From Palsa-504 sp963739135 (GTDB lineage Bacteria; Actinomycetota; Actinomycetes; Streptosporangiales; Streptosporangiaceae), in assembly GCA_963739135.1 (NCBI GenBank), contig CAVTZG010000008.1, positions 496,001 to 560,000 of the forward strand: 64,000 bases of DNA, written 5' to 3'. A program made the translations under genes and the position numbers. Below, in pieces: positions 28,442 through 38,600 of the stretch. Position 1 is the first letter of the stretch. Every line of letters begins with the position of its first letter. The notes beneath the pieces were generated by a model. That model was not told the DNA's origin, searched no databases, and saw only the letters and a list, made by a program, of their open reading frames with translations.

Positions 28442-30067
28442 GATGCCGTAACCACGACCCCAACCCCGGCGAACGAGCCGATCAGGCAGTACCAGCCAGG
28501 CAGCCACGAGCGGGCCGGGCTGGAAAGCAAGATCAAGGAACTCGCCGGCCAGCGAGCCGAACTGACCATGACCATCGGCGGCCGTCAGCAGATGGCCACC
28601 GGCGAGCGGATCGACGTGGTCCAGCCGCACAACAAGGCCCACGTGCTCGGCCACCTCGCCAACGCCACCGAGGTCGACGTGGCTGCCGCCATCTACGCGG
28701 CCAAGCAGGCCGCGCCCGGCTGGCGGGCGCTCAGCTTCGACGACCGGGCCGCGATCTTCCTCAAGGCCGCCGACCTGCTGGCCGGCCCCTGGCGGGCCAC
28801 GCTGAACGCGGCCACCATCCTGGGCCAGTCCAAGTCGCCCTACCAGGCCGAGATCGACGCGGCCTGCGAGCTGATCGACTTCTGGCGCTACAACGTCTAC
28901 TTCGCCAGGAGAATCCTCTCCGAGCAGCCCGCCTCGCCGCCCGGCGCGTGGAACCGGATGGAGTACCGCCCGCTCGAGGGCTTCGTGCTGGCCATCACGC
29001 CGTTCAACTTCACCTCGATCGCGGGCAACCTGCCCACCGCCCCGGCGCTGCTCGGCAACGTGGTGCTGTGGAAGCCGTCGCCCACCCAGCAGCTCGCCGC
29101 GCACTACATCATGCGCCTGCTGGAGGCGGCCGGGCTGCCGCCCGGTGTGATCAACCTGGTGACCGGCGACGGCCAGGCCGTGTCCCAGGTCGCGCTGACC
29201 CATCCCGACCTGGCCGGCATCCACTTCACCGGCTCCACCGCCACCTTCCAGCACCTGTGGCGGACCGTGGGCGAGAACATCGGCCGGTACCGCAACTATC
29301 CCCGGCTGGTGGGGGAGACCGGCGGCAAGGACTTCGTCATCGTGCACCCGAGCGCCGACGCCGGCAGCCTGGCCGCCACCTTGATCCGCGGCGCGTTCGA
29401 GTACCAGGGCCAGAAGTGCTCCGCGGCCTCCCGCGCCTACGTGCCCGAATCGGTCTGGAGCCGCACCCGCGACGACTTCCTGGCCCAGGTCGGCGCGCTG
29501 ACCATGGGTGACGTGGCCTCCGACCTGTCACTGTTCATGGGCGCCGTCATCGACGCCCGGGCCTTCGCCAAGCACGCCGCCGCCATCGACCGGGCCAAGG
29601 GCCGGGAATCGATGCGGATCGCGGCCGGCGGCCGGTACGACGACAGCGACGGGTTCTTCGTCTCGCCCACCGTGCTGGAATGCTCCGACCCGGCCGACGA
29701 GGTCTTCACCACCGAGTACTTCGGTCCCATCCTGGCCGTGCACGTCTACCCGGACGAGGCCTACGCGCAGATGCTGGCCCAGGCGGCCGACGTTGCCCCC
29801 TACGCGCTGACCGGCTCGATCCTGGCCACAGAGCGGCAAGCGATAGCACAAGCCACGGAAATACTTCGTTACTCGGCGGGCAACTTCTACATCAACGACA
29901 AGCCGACCGGCGCGATCGTCGGCCAGCAGCCGTTCGGCGGCGCCCGGGCCAGCGGCACCGACGACAAGGCCGGCTCGGTGTTCAACCTGATCCGCTGGGT
30001 CTCGGCCCGGGCCATCAAGGAACTGTTCGTGCCCCCGTCCGACTACCGGTACCCGCACATGGGCTGA
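28439..30067 (+). CDS. pruA: L-glutamate gamma-semialdehyde dehydrogenase (1-pyrroline-5-carboxylate dehydrogenase)
   Basis: 542 residues of the aldehyde dehydrogenase superfamily, P5CDH branch. It oxidises glutamate semialdehyde to glutamate with NAD+ in proline catabolism. Motifs: ITPFNFTSIAGNL near 185-197, the nucleotide-site HFTGSTATF, the general-base glutamate in VGETGGKD, the catalytic cysteine in EYQGQKCSAASR, and the C-terminal PFGGARASGTDDKAGS. Length is normal. Proline dehydrogenase is not in the window. The NAD-glutamate dehydrogenase at 34052 would handle the next step. Confidence 0.95.
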   Translation: MDAVTTTPTPANEPIRQYQPGSHERAGLESKIKELAGQRAELTMTIGGRQQMATGERIDVVQPHNKAHVLGHLANATEVDVAAAIYAAKQAAPGWRALSFDDRAAIFLKAADLLAGPWRATLNAATILGQSKSPYQAEIDAACELIDFWRYNVYFARRILSEQPASPPGAWNRMEYRPLEGFVLAITPFNFTSIAGNLPTAPALLGNVVLWKPSPTQQLAAHYIMRLLEAAGLPPGVINLVTGDGQAVSQVALTHPDLAGIHFTGSTATFQHLWRTVGENIGRYRNYPRLVGETGGKDFVIVHPSADAGSLAATLIRGAFEYQGQKCSAASRAYVPESVWSRTRDDFLAQVGALTMGDVASDLSLFMGAVIDARAFAKHAAAIDRAKGRESMRIAAGGRYDDSDGFFVSPTVLECSDPADEVFTTEYFGPILAVHVYPDEAYAQMLAQAADVAPYALTGSILATERQAIAQATEILRYSAGNFYINDKPTGAIVGQQPFGGARASGTDDKAGSVFNLIRWVSARAIKELFVPPSDYRYPHMG

Positions 30068-30068
30068 G

Positions 30069-31019
30069 CTATCCCGCCTTCACCGGCGCGATGGCCCGCT
30101 CGACGGCGGTGGCCAGCAGCTGCTGCCCGCGGGCGGTGGGATGCAGGTCGCACCCGCCGCCGGGAATCCTGATGGTCAGGCCGGCCCGGCAGGTGTCGTC
30201 GCCGGCTCCGGCCGAGGCGGCCAGGAACGCGCCGAACGTGTCGGCCACCGTGGCGCCGTACCGGCCCGCGGCCCCGGCCAGAGCCGCGTTCAGCGCCTCG
30301 ATCTGGCGGACGAACCGCAGGTTGCCGTAGTTCACCGCGTAGTACTCGACCACGACCAGGGTGCCCTGGTACCCCGCCTGACCTCGTAGCGTGGCCAGGA
30401 TGAGGTCCAGGTTCGCGGTGCTGGCGGCCAGCGTCTGGCTCAGCGCCGCCCCACGGCAGCCGTCGGCCAGAGCCTGGCAGCGGAACAGGTCGTTGCCACC
30501 GATGCCGATGCTCACCAGCCGGGTGTCCGGATGCTGCTGCAGGTAACCCACCGCGAAGTCCAGCTGCGAGCCGGTGTAGGACACGTGCAGCGGCAGCGAG
30601 GGGCGATACCCGGGGCCGCCCGTGGCGTTCCGCTCGCAGCCGTTGCTCGGCGCCCTGGTGTTGATCATGCTGTCCGTGGTCTCGCCCGGGCAGGCGGCGT
30701 TCACCACGGCCAGCCCGAGCGTCCGGCCCAGGTCCTCGGGGTAGCCGGTGAAGTCGGCCGGATTGTAGTAGTCGGACGCCGGAACCACCTCGGGCGGCCG
30801 GTAGCCGAACGCGATCGAGTCACCCAGCGCCAGATAGCCCCCCGCCTCCGCGGACCGGGCCGCGGCGGCCACGGCCTGGGCCGGCCAGCGGGGCGCGGAG
30901 ACGGCCGCCGACCGGGAACAGCCCACCCCGGCCAGCACCACCCCGGCCAGCATCACCGCGGCCAGCAGCAGCCACAGCCACGCCGAGCGGATACGGGACG
31001 AAGCGGCCATCCAGGACAC
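30069..31019 (-). CDS. SGNH/GDSL hydrolase, secreted or lipid-anchored
   Basis: 316 residues. The N-terminus has a basic start and a hydrophobic segment (about 12-34) ending in VLAGVGC, a poor lipobox, so either a lipoprotein or a membrane-anchored or secreted enzyme is possible. SGNH blocks are clear: block I GDSIAFG with nucleophilic Ser near 68, block II Gly in AACPGET, block III GIGGNDLF with Asn, and block V DLHPTARG with the Asp/His pair. An extracytoplasmic esterase or lipase; the substrate is unknown. The GTG at 31019 or the ATG three codons later could be the start. Confidence 0.88.
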   Translation of the reverse strand: MSWMAASSRIRSAWLWLLLAAVMLAGVVLAGVGCSRSAAVSAPRWPAQAVAAAARSAEAGGYLALGDSIAFGYRPPEVVPASDYYNPADFTGYPEDLGRTLGLAVVNAACPGETTDSMINTRAPSNGCERNATGGPGYRPSLPLHVSYTGSQLDFAVGYLQQHPDTRLVSIGIGGNDLFRCQALADGCRGAALSQTLAASTANLDLILATLRGQAGYQGTLVVVEYYAVNYGNLRFVRQIEALNAALAGAAGRYGATVADTFGAFLAASAGAGDDTCRAGLTIRIPGGGCDLHPTARGQQLLATAVERAIAPVKAG

Positions 31020-31125
31020 AGTAACCCGGCGCCCCCGGCTGGAAGAAGCCCTGCGGCCCGGCCGTTGCCGCCCGGGCCTGGACTAGCCTGTACGGCAGGA
31101 CTCACCCACCGCCCCGGAGGACGCC

Positions 31126-31857
31126 ATTCACCGGCTGGTTCTATGGAATATCGACCTGACCTTGGTTGATGTGACCCGGGTAGCCAGGGAGGCCTATGCC
31201 GAGGCGTTCGGCGCGGTGGTCGGCCGCCCGCTGATCCGGCTGCCGCAGACGGCGGGCCGGTCGGAGTCCGAGATCTTCTTCGACGCGCTCGCCCTCAACG
31301 GCGTCGACGTGCGGGCCGACGGTGCCGCCGAGCGCCTGCCCGAGCCGTTCAGCGCCGAACTGGCCGCCAACCTCGAGGCCCGCCGCGACAACCTGGTCCG
31401 CCACGGCCAGCCAATGCCCGGCGCGGCTGGCGCGCTGGCCGCCGTGGCCAGCCTGGACGGCGTGGTGCAGTCCGTCCTGACCGGTAACAGCAAGCCGACC
31501 GCCGTGCTCAAACTGCGGGCCTTCGGCCTGGACGGCTACGTCGACTTCGAGATCGGCGGCTACGGCTCCGAGGCCTACCCCAAGGGCACCCTGCTCCGGG
31601 TGGCCAGGCAGCGGGCTTCGGAAAAGCACGGCCTGAGCTTCGACGAGAACGTCACCGTGTACGTGGCGGACTCGCCGCGGGACGTGGACGCGGCCCGGAT
31701 CGGCGGGGCCAGGTCGCTCGCGGTGGCCAGCGGCCGGGCCAGTGCGGCGGAACTGCGCGACGCGGGCGCCAACGCGGTCCTCCCCGACCTCACGGACACC
31801 GCCGCGCTCATCACCCTCATCACGCGTCTGGAGGAGCTGCCGCGTCAGGCTTCATGA
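31126..31857 (+). CDS. HAD-like hydrolase with Asn in place of the nucleophile and a probable ATT start
   Basis: About 243 residues. Motif I reads VLWNIDLTLVD near residues 5-15: the first Asp of the DxD pair is Asn8. Motif II is VLTGNS, Lys lies in YPKGTLL and motif IV is VYVADSPRD, so the rest of the site is intact. Motif I lies upstream of the first ATG/GTG/TTG (TTG 31162). The only position with a good Shine-Dalgarno sequence (GGAGGA, four bases upstream) is ATT 31126, giving the N-terminus [M]HRLVLWNID. AUU initiation is rare but known. The Asn may be family-wide; I cannot check. Nearest functional relatives are phosphoglycolate-phosphatase-like enzymes. Confidence 0.7.
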   Translation: MHRLVLWNIDLTLVDVTRVAREAYAEAFGAVVGRPLIRLPQTAGRSESEIFFDALALNGVDVRADGAAERLPEPFSAELAANLEARRDNLVRHGQPMPGAAGALAAVASLDGVVQSVLTGNSKPTAVLKLRAFGLDGYVDFEIGGYGSEAYPKGTLLRVARQRASEKHGLSFDENVTVYVADSPRDVDAARIGGARSLAVASGRASAAELRDAGANAVLPDLTDTAALITLITRLEELPRQAS

Positions 31858-31868
31858 CGAAAGGCCGC

Positions 31869-31882
31869 TAAATCATGATTTA
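31869..31882 (+). promoter_or_regulatory. Perfect 14-bp AT-rich palindrome upstream of acetoacetyl-CoA synthetase
   Basis: TAAATCATGATTTA is exactly self-complementary and very AT-rich for this genome. It lies 28 bases before the ATG at 31910, where an operator for a dimeric repressor would be expected. Confidence 0.6.
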
Positions 31883-31909
31883 TGGTGATCTGTGGGCGAA
31901 CGAGGGAAC

Positions 31910-33994
31910 ATGACATCCGGTGGGGCGTTGCCAGCTGCGCCAGGATGGCACGATGCTGTGAGCATGGACACCAGTGGCAGTGACCTGTCCAGCCGCGGCT
32001 ATGGCGCCGTGCTGTGGGAGCCCGACGAGCAGACCATCCACGACGCCCGGATCACCCGGTTCATGCGCTGGCTGGCCGACCGCGGTCACCAGTTCGGCGG
32101 CTATGACGACCTGTGGCGCTGGTCGGTCACGCAGCCGGGTGAGTTCTGGTCCGCGGTGTGGGATTACTTCGAGGTGCTCGGGGACCGCGGCTCCGGACCG
32201 GTCCTGGCCGGCCAGACCATGCCGGACGTGCACTGGTTCCCCGGCGCCACGCTGAACTATGCCCGTAACGCGCTGCGGACCGCATGGACCGATCCCGACC
32301 GTACGGCGATTATTTTCGACTCCGAACGATCCAGGGCCGGCCGCCTCAGCTACGCTGAACTCGCCCAGCAGGTCGCCCGGGTGGCGCGCGGCCTGCGCGC
32401 CCTGGGCGTGGGCCGCGGCGACCGGGTGGCGGCCCTGCTGCCGAACGTGCCCGAGGCGGTCATCGGCCTGCTGGCCAGTGCGAGCCTGGGCGCGATCTGG
32501 TCGTCGTGCTCGCCGGACTTCGGCGCGCGCAGCGTGATCGACCGGTTCGCCCAGATCGAGCCCAAGGTGCTCATCGCCTGCGACGGCTACGGCTATAACG
32601 GGCGCGAGTTCTCCCGGGCCCAGCTGACCGGCGAGGTCGTCGCCGCCCTGTCATCGACTGGGCCCGGCCTGTCCGCCGTGGTCCTGGTCGGCCTGCTGGA
32701 CGAGCAGGCCGAGCCGCCCGAACTGCCCGTGCCCGTAGTGGCCTGGGACGACCTGGACGCCGGAGCCGAGCAGCGGGAGCCGGAGTTCGAGGAGGTGCCG
32801 TTCGATCATCCGCTGTGGGTGGTGTACTCATCCGGCACCACCGGGCTGCCCAAGCCGATCATGCACGGCCATGGCGGGATCGTGCTCGAGCACCTCAAGG
32901 CGCTCAGTTTCCACCAGGACCTCAGGCCCGGTGACGTGTTCACCTGGTACACCACCACCGGCTGGATGATGTGGAATTACCTGGCCGGCGGGCTGCTGGC
33001 CGGCGTGACCATCGTGCTGTACGACGGCAGCGCCACCTACCCGGCCACCGGCCGGCTGTGGCAGCTGGCCGCCGAGCATCACGTCAGCTATCTGGGCGTC
33101 GGCGCGCCCTACCTGGTCGCCTGCGCCAAGGCCGGGGTGCACCCGGGCGCGGAGCACGACCTGTCCGCGCTGCGGGCCATCGGCTCCACCGGCTCGCCGC
33201 TGCCGCCCGAGACCTTCGGCTGGGTCTACGACCAGGTCAAGGGTGACCTGCTGCTCGGGTCCTTCTCCGGCGGCACCGACCTGTGCACCGGCTTCGTCGG
33301 GCCCTGCCCGCTGCTGCCGGTGCGGGCCGGCATCATCGCCGGCCGTTGCCTGGGCGCCGAGGTTGAGGCCTACGACGACGACGGCAAGGCGGTCATCGGG
33401 CAGGTCGGCGAGCTGGTCATCACGCAGCCGATGCCGTCGATGCCGGTCGGCTTCTGGAACGATCCCGGTGCCGCCCGGTACCGGGACAGCTACTTCGACA
33501 CCTATCCGGGCATCTGGCGGCACGGCGACTGGATCGAGGTGCTGCCCGACGGCGGCTGCGTGATCTACGGCCGCAGCGACGCCACCCTCAACCGGGGCGG
33601 CGTGCGCATGGGGACCAGCGAGTTCTACCGTGTGGTGGAGGGCTTCGACGAGATCGGCGACAGCCTGGTGGTGGACACCGGCCAGCTCGGCGCCGAGGGC
33701 CGCCTGATCCTGTACGTGGTGCCCGCCGCCGGGCATCAGCTGAATGAGAACCTGGCCGGGCGGCTGCGCGCCGCGCTCCGGGCCCAGTTGTCGCCCCGGC
33801 ACGTCCCGGACGAGATCCACCAGGTCCCGGGTGTCCCGCGCACCCTGTCCGGCAAGAAGCTGGAGATCCCGGTGCGCAAGATCCTGCTCGGCACGCCGCC
33901 GGAGCGGGCCGCGGATCCCAATGCCCTGGCCGACCCGGGCGTCCTCCGCTTTTTCGTCCCGCAGTTACTAAACGAAACGGCTTCGTCACAATGA
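31910..33994 (+). CDS. Acetoacetate--CoA ligase
   Basis: 694 residues of the acyl-CoA synthetase (ANL) superfamily, acetoacetyl-CoA synthetase branch. It activates acetoacetate with ATP and CoA. Motifs: VYSSGTTGLPKPIMH (P-loop, about 300-314), FTWYTTTGWMMWN, GSFSGGTDLCTGF, the adenylate-binding RHGDWIEVLPDG and IYGRSDATLNRGGVRMGTSEFY, and the C-terminal catalytic Lys in SGKKLEIPVRK. ATG 31910 is chosen for the GAGGGAAC sequence directly upstream; GTG 31892 and ATG 31964 are alternatives. A palindromic operator candidate precedes it. Confidence 0.92.
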   Translation: MTSGGALPAAPGWHDAVSMDTSGSDLSSRGYGAVLWEPDEQTIHDARITRFMRWLADRGHQFGGYDDLWRWSVTQPGEFWSAVWDYFEVLGDRGSGPVLAGQTMPDVHWFPGATLNYARNALRTAWTDPDRTAIIFDSERSRAGRLSYAELAQQVARVARGLRALGVGRGDRVAALLPNVPEAVIGLLASASLGAIWSSCSPDFGARSVIDRFAQIEPKVLIACDGYGYNGREFSRAQLTGEVVAALSSTGPGLSAVVLVGLLDEQAEPPELPVPVVAWDDLDAGAEQREPEFEEVPFDHPLWVVYSSGTTGLPKPIMHGHGGIVLEHLKALSFHQDLRPGDVFTWYTTTGWMMWNYLAGGLLAGVTIVLYDGSATYPATGRLWQLAAEHHVSYLGVGAPYLVACAKAGVHPGAEHDLSALRAIGSTGSPLPPETFGWVYDQVKGDLLLGSFSGGTDLCTGFVGPCPLLPVRAGIIAGRCLGAEVEAYDDDGKAVIGQVGELVITQPMPSMPVGFWNDPGAARYRDSYFDTYPGIWRHGDWIEVLPDGGCVIYGRSDATLNRGGVRMGTSEFYRVVEGFDEIGDSLVVDTGQLGAEGRLILYVVPAAGHQLNENLAGRLRAALRAQLSPRHVPDEIHQVPGVPRTLSGKKLEIPVRKILLGTPPERAADPNALADPGVLRFFVPQLLNETASSQ

Positions 33995-34051
33995 GGTGGC
34001 AGAGTCGTCGACGGCCCGGGCCCGCGCAACAACCACAAAGGAGTGGACGCA

Positions 34052-35674
34052 ATGCCGGACAGTGACACCGACAAGGCCAGGGAAACCCTGCTGGCCAAGG
34101 CGGCCGAGGCCTGGCGGGAAGACCCCGTCCTGGCCGAGGACGACGTGTCCTGTTTCCTGGACACGTACTACCAGCGCGTGGCCACCGAGGACCTGGCCCC
34201 GCCCTCCCGGCTGGCGGCGGTGGCCGAGGCACACGCCCGGTTTGGCGTGCACCGGCCCCAGGGCCGGGCCCTGGTCCAGGTCCGGGAGCCGGACCGCGCC
34301 TACCTGGACCCGCTCACCCCGTCCGGCCTGGTCGTCAACATCGTCACCGACGACATGCCGTACCTGGTCAACTCGGTCACCACCGAACTGAACCGGCACC
34401 AGGCCGAGATCCAGATGATCGTCCACCCGCTGCTGCGGGTCCGCCGCGACGTGACCGGCGCCCTGCGCGCGATCATCGGCGCGTGCGGGGACGACGCGGA
34501 ACCGGCTGCCGCTGACGAGCTGACCGAGTCCTGGACCCACGTCGAGCTGGCCCCGTCCCGGGACCGGATCGACGCCGACCGGCTCGCCGCCGACCTGCGC
34601 GACGTGCTCGACGACGTGCGGGTGGCCGTCGAGGACCAGCAGCGGATGGGTGCGGTGGTCCGGCGGCTGGCCGACGGCCTGACCGCCGAAGGCGGCCTCG
34701 ACGAGACCGAGTACGGCGAGCTGCTGCGCTGGCTGGCCGACGGCAACTTCCTGTTCCTGGGCTACCGCGAGTATGACCTGGTGCCGGTGGAGGCCGGCGT
34801 CGGCCTGCGGCCCGTGCCGGGCTCCGGGCTGGGCATCCTGCGCCACCGCCGGCCGGGCCAGCAATCGCTGATGAAGCTGTCCTCGCAGGTCGCGGCCCGG
34901 GCCCAGGACCCCGGCGAGCGGCTGGTGTTGGCCAAGGCCAACTCCCGGTCGACCGTGTACCGGGCCAACTACCTGGACTACGTCTCGGTCAAGAAGCACG
35001 ACGCGGCCGGGAAGGTCACCGGCGAGTTCAGGTTCCTCGGCCTGTACACCCACTCCGCGCACATCGCCCCGGTGGCCAGCGTCCCCGTGCTGCGGCGCAA
35101 GCTGGCCCACGTGCTGGCCACGGCCGGGCTGACCCGGGACAGCCATGACGGCAAGGACCTGATCGAGATCCTCGAGGACTACCCGCGCGAGGAGCTGTTC
35201 GAGATCTCGGCCGAGGAGCTCACCCCGATCGCGCTGGGCGTGCTGCGGCTGGCCGAGCGCAAGCAGACCCGGCTGTTCCTGCGCCGGGACCGGTACGGCC
35301 GGTACATGTCGTGCCTGGTTTACCTGCCCAGGGAGCGGTACACGACCAAGGTCAGGCTGCGGGCCCAGGGCATACTCAAGGCGGCCCTGCGCGGGGTGTC
35401 GGTGGACTACAGCGCCCAGATCGGCGACTCGGCCCTGGCCCGGCTGCACGTGGTGATCAGGGGGAGACGGGCCGGCCGGTCCCGCAGGTGGACGCGGCCG
35501 CGCTGGAGCGCAGGCTGGCCGCCGCGGTCAGGTCCTGGGACGAGGACCTGGTGGCGGAGGCGACCCGGGTGCTCGGCGAGGAGCGGGCCCGGAGCCTGCT
35601 GGAGCTGTTCTCGGCCGCCATCCCGGAGACCTACAAGGCCGACGTCACCGCGACCTACGCGGTCGAAGACCTGA
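34052..35674 (+). CDS. gdh: NAD-glutamate dehydrogenase, N-terminal portion (frame interrupted)
   Basis: This frame encodes the first ~470 residues of the large (GDH180-type) NAD-dependent glutamate dehydrogenase: ACT-like regulatory segments (VVNIVTDDMPYLVNSVTTEL, WLADGNFLFLGYREYDL, LFLRRDRYGRYMSCLVYLPRERY in consecutive blocks). Similarity stops at LARLHVVIRG, about base 35465, after which this frame runs as shadow to a stop at 35674. The rest of the enzyme continues in the -1 frame. AAAGGAG is placed eight bases before ATG 34052. The enzyme oxidatively deaminates glutamate to 2-oxoglutarate. Confidence 0.9.
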   Translation: MPDSDTDKARETLLAKAAEAWREDPVLAEDDVSCFLDTYYQRVATEDLAPPSRLAAVAEAHARFGVHRPQGRALVQVREPDRAYLDPLTPSGLVVNIVTDDMPYLVNSVTTELNRHQAEIQMIVHPLLRVRRDVTGALRAIIGACGDDAEPAAADELTESWTHVELAPSRDRIDADRLAADLRDVLDDVRVAVEDQQRMGAVVRRLADGLTAEGGLDETEYGELLRWLADGNFLFLGYREYDLVPVEAGVGLRPVPGSGLGILRHRRPGQQSLMKLSSQVAARAQDPGERLVLAKANSRSTVYRANYLDYVSVKKHDAAGKVTGEFRFLGLYTHSAHIAPVASVPVLRRKLAHVLATAGLTRDSHDGKDLIEILEDYPREELFEISAEELTPIALGVLRLAERKQTRLFLRRDRYGRYMSCLVYLPRERYTTKVRLRAQGILKAALRGVSVDYSAQIGDSALARLHVVIRGRRAGRSRRWTRPRWSAGWPPRSGPGTRTWWRRRPGCSARSGPGACWSCSRPPSRRPTRPTSPRPTRSKT

Positions 35675-38600
35675 TCACCATGCTCGCGCTGCACGAGTCG
35701 GGCACCGAGTTCGCGGTCCGCCTGGTCGAGGGCGAGGAGCGGTGGACGCTGGTGGTGTACCGGCTGGGCACGCCGATCACGCTGTCCGACGTGCTGCCTC
35801 AGCTGCAGCACATGGGGCTCGGGGTCGTCGACGAGCACCCGTATGAGTTCACCGGCAGCTCACCCGCCGGGTCGTTCTGGATCTATGAATTCGGTCTTAG
35901 GCCGCCCGCCGTCACCGCGCCGGTCACCGTGCGCCCGATCTTCGAGGACGCGGTCACCGCGCTGTGGCTCGGCCAGACCGAGGACGACGGGTTCAACGCG
36001 CTGGTGCTGACCTGCGGGCTGACCTGGCGCGAGGTTACGCTGCTGCGCGCGTTCGCGAAGTACCTGCGGCAGGGCGGCATGCGGTTCAGCGAGGACTACG
36101 TGCAGCGGGTGCTGCGCTCCAACGCGGCCATCACCCGGCTGCTGGTCCGGCTGTTCGAGTCCCGGTTCGACCCGGCCAAGCAGGACGGCGCGACCGAGCG
36201 CTGCGAGGCCATCGCCGAGGAGATCCGCGGCATGCTGGACGAGGTGGTCAGCCTGGACCACGACCGGATCCTGCGGGTCTACCTGGCCATGATCGACGCC
36301 ACCTTGCGGACCAACTACTACCAGACGCAAAGCCGCGGCGGCGTCGACGGCCCCCCGACCCTGACCCTCAAGCTGGACCCGGGCAACGTGCCCGAGCTGA
36401 CCTCGCCACGGCCCAAGTTCGAGATCTTCGTCTTCTCGCCCCGGCTGGAGGCGGTGCACCTGCGCTTCGGCCGGGTGGCGCGCGGCGGCCTGCGCTGGTC
36501 GGACCGGCTCGAGGACTTCCGCACCGAAGTCCTGGGCCTGGTCAAGGCGCAGGAGGTCAAGAACGCGGTCATCGTCCCCTCCGGGGCCAAGGGCGGCTTC
36601 GTGTGCAAGCGGCTGCCCAACCCGGCCGACCGCGAGGCCTACCAGGCCGAGGTGCTGGCCTGCTACAAGACGTTCATCGCCTCGATGCTCGACGTGACCG
36701 ACAACATCGAGGGCGAGGCGGTCGTGCCGCCGCCCGGGGTGGTCCGGCGCGACGGGGACGACCCCTACCTGGTGGTGGCGGCCGACAAGGGCACCGCGAC
36801 CTTCTCCGACACGGCCAACGAGGTGGCCGCCCGCTACGGTTTCTGGCTGGGCGACGCGTTCGCCTCCGGCGGTTCCGAAGGCTACGACCACAAGAAGATG
36901 GGCATCACCGCCCGCGGCGCCTGGGAGTCGGTGAAGGTCCACTTCGCGGCGCTGGGCATGAATCCGGCCACCGACGACTTCACCGCGGTCGGCATCGGCG
37001 ACATGTCCGGCGACGTGTTCGGCAACGGCGTGCTGCTGTCCGAGCACATTAAGCTGGTCGCCGCCTTCGACCACCGGCACGTGTTCGTGGACCCCGATCC
37101 CGACCCGGCCGCCAGTTTCGCCGAGCGGCAGCGGATGTTCGCCCTGCCCAGGTCGTCCTGGGCGGACTACGACCAGGCCCTGATCTCGCCCGGCGGCGGG
37201 GTCTGGCCGCGCGCCGTCAAGTCGGTGCCGGTCTCGCCGCAGGCCCGCACCGCGCTGGGCATCGACGCCGGGGTAACCGCCCTGCCGCCGGACGCGCTGA
37301 TCTCGGCCATCCTGACCGCCCCGGTCGACCTGCTGTGGAACGGCGGAATCGGCACCTACGTGAAGGCCAGCTACGAATCCCAAGCCGACGTGGGCGACCG
37401 GTCCAATGACGCGGTGCGGGTGGACGCGACCCGGCTGCGCACCCGGGTCATCGGCGAGGGCGGCAACCTGGGCCTGACCCAGGCGGCCCGGATCGAGTAC
37501 TCGCTCGACGGCGGGCTGGTGAACACCGACTTCATCGACAACTCGGCCGGGGTGGACACCTCCGACCACGAGGTCAACATCAAGATCCTGCTGGCCGACG
37601 CGATCAGGGACGGTGATATTCCCGCCACGGACCGGCACCAGCTGCTGAACGACATGACCGACGACGTGGCCGCCCTGGTCCTGCGGCACAACTACCGGCA
37701 GAACATGGCGCTGGCCGCGTCCCGGGCCCAGGCGCCCTCCCTGCTGCACGTGCACGCTCGGTACCTGCGCAAGCTGGTCAGGGACAAGCGGCTGGATCCG
37801 GAAACGGACGTGCTGCCGGGCGAGCGGGAGATCGCCGAGCGCCGGTCCTCGGGCAGCGGCCTGACCAGCCCCGAGTTCGCCCTGCTGCTGGCGCAGACCA
37901 AGATCTCGGCCGCCGAGGACGTGGTGGCTTCCGGCCTGCCCGACGACCGGTACCTGCGCCGGGTGCTCGAGGCGTACTTCCCGGCCCCGCTGCGGTCCGC
38001 CTTCGCCGGCCTGATGCAAGCTCATCCGCTGCGCCGCGAGATCATTACCACTGAGGTGGTGAACGAGATGATCGACACCTCGGGGACCACGTTCCTGTTC
38101 CGGCTGATCGAGGAGACCGGCGCGTCCGTGCCCGACCTGACCCGGGCCTGGCTGGTGGCCCGCGAGGTGTTCGACATGCCGGCCTTCTGGCACCAGGTCG
38201 AGCAGCTCGAGGGCCGGGTGGGCCTGGCGGCCCAGATCACCCTGCTGCTCGAGGGGCGCAAGCTCACCGAGCGCGCGGTCCGCTGGCTGCTGCACAACCG
38301 CCGCCCGCCGTTCGACATCCAGGCCACGGTGAACTTCTTCGCCGACGGGGTGCGGACGGTCCGGGCCGGCCTGCCCAAGCTGCTCACCGGCCGGGATCTG
38401 GCCACCTTCGAGGAGCGCCGGGACTCCTACCTGAACCTGGGCGTGCCGCTGGACCTGGCCGAGCGCGTCGCGGCCATGGTGCCGACTTACTCGGCGTTCG
38501 ACATCGTGCAGGTCGCCTCGGTGACCGGGCGGTCCCTCGAGGAGGCCGCCGAGGTCTACTTCGACCTGGCCGACCGGTTGCAGATCACCCGGCTGCGGGA

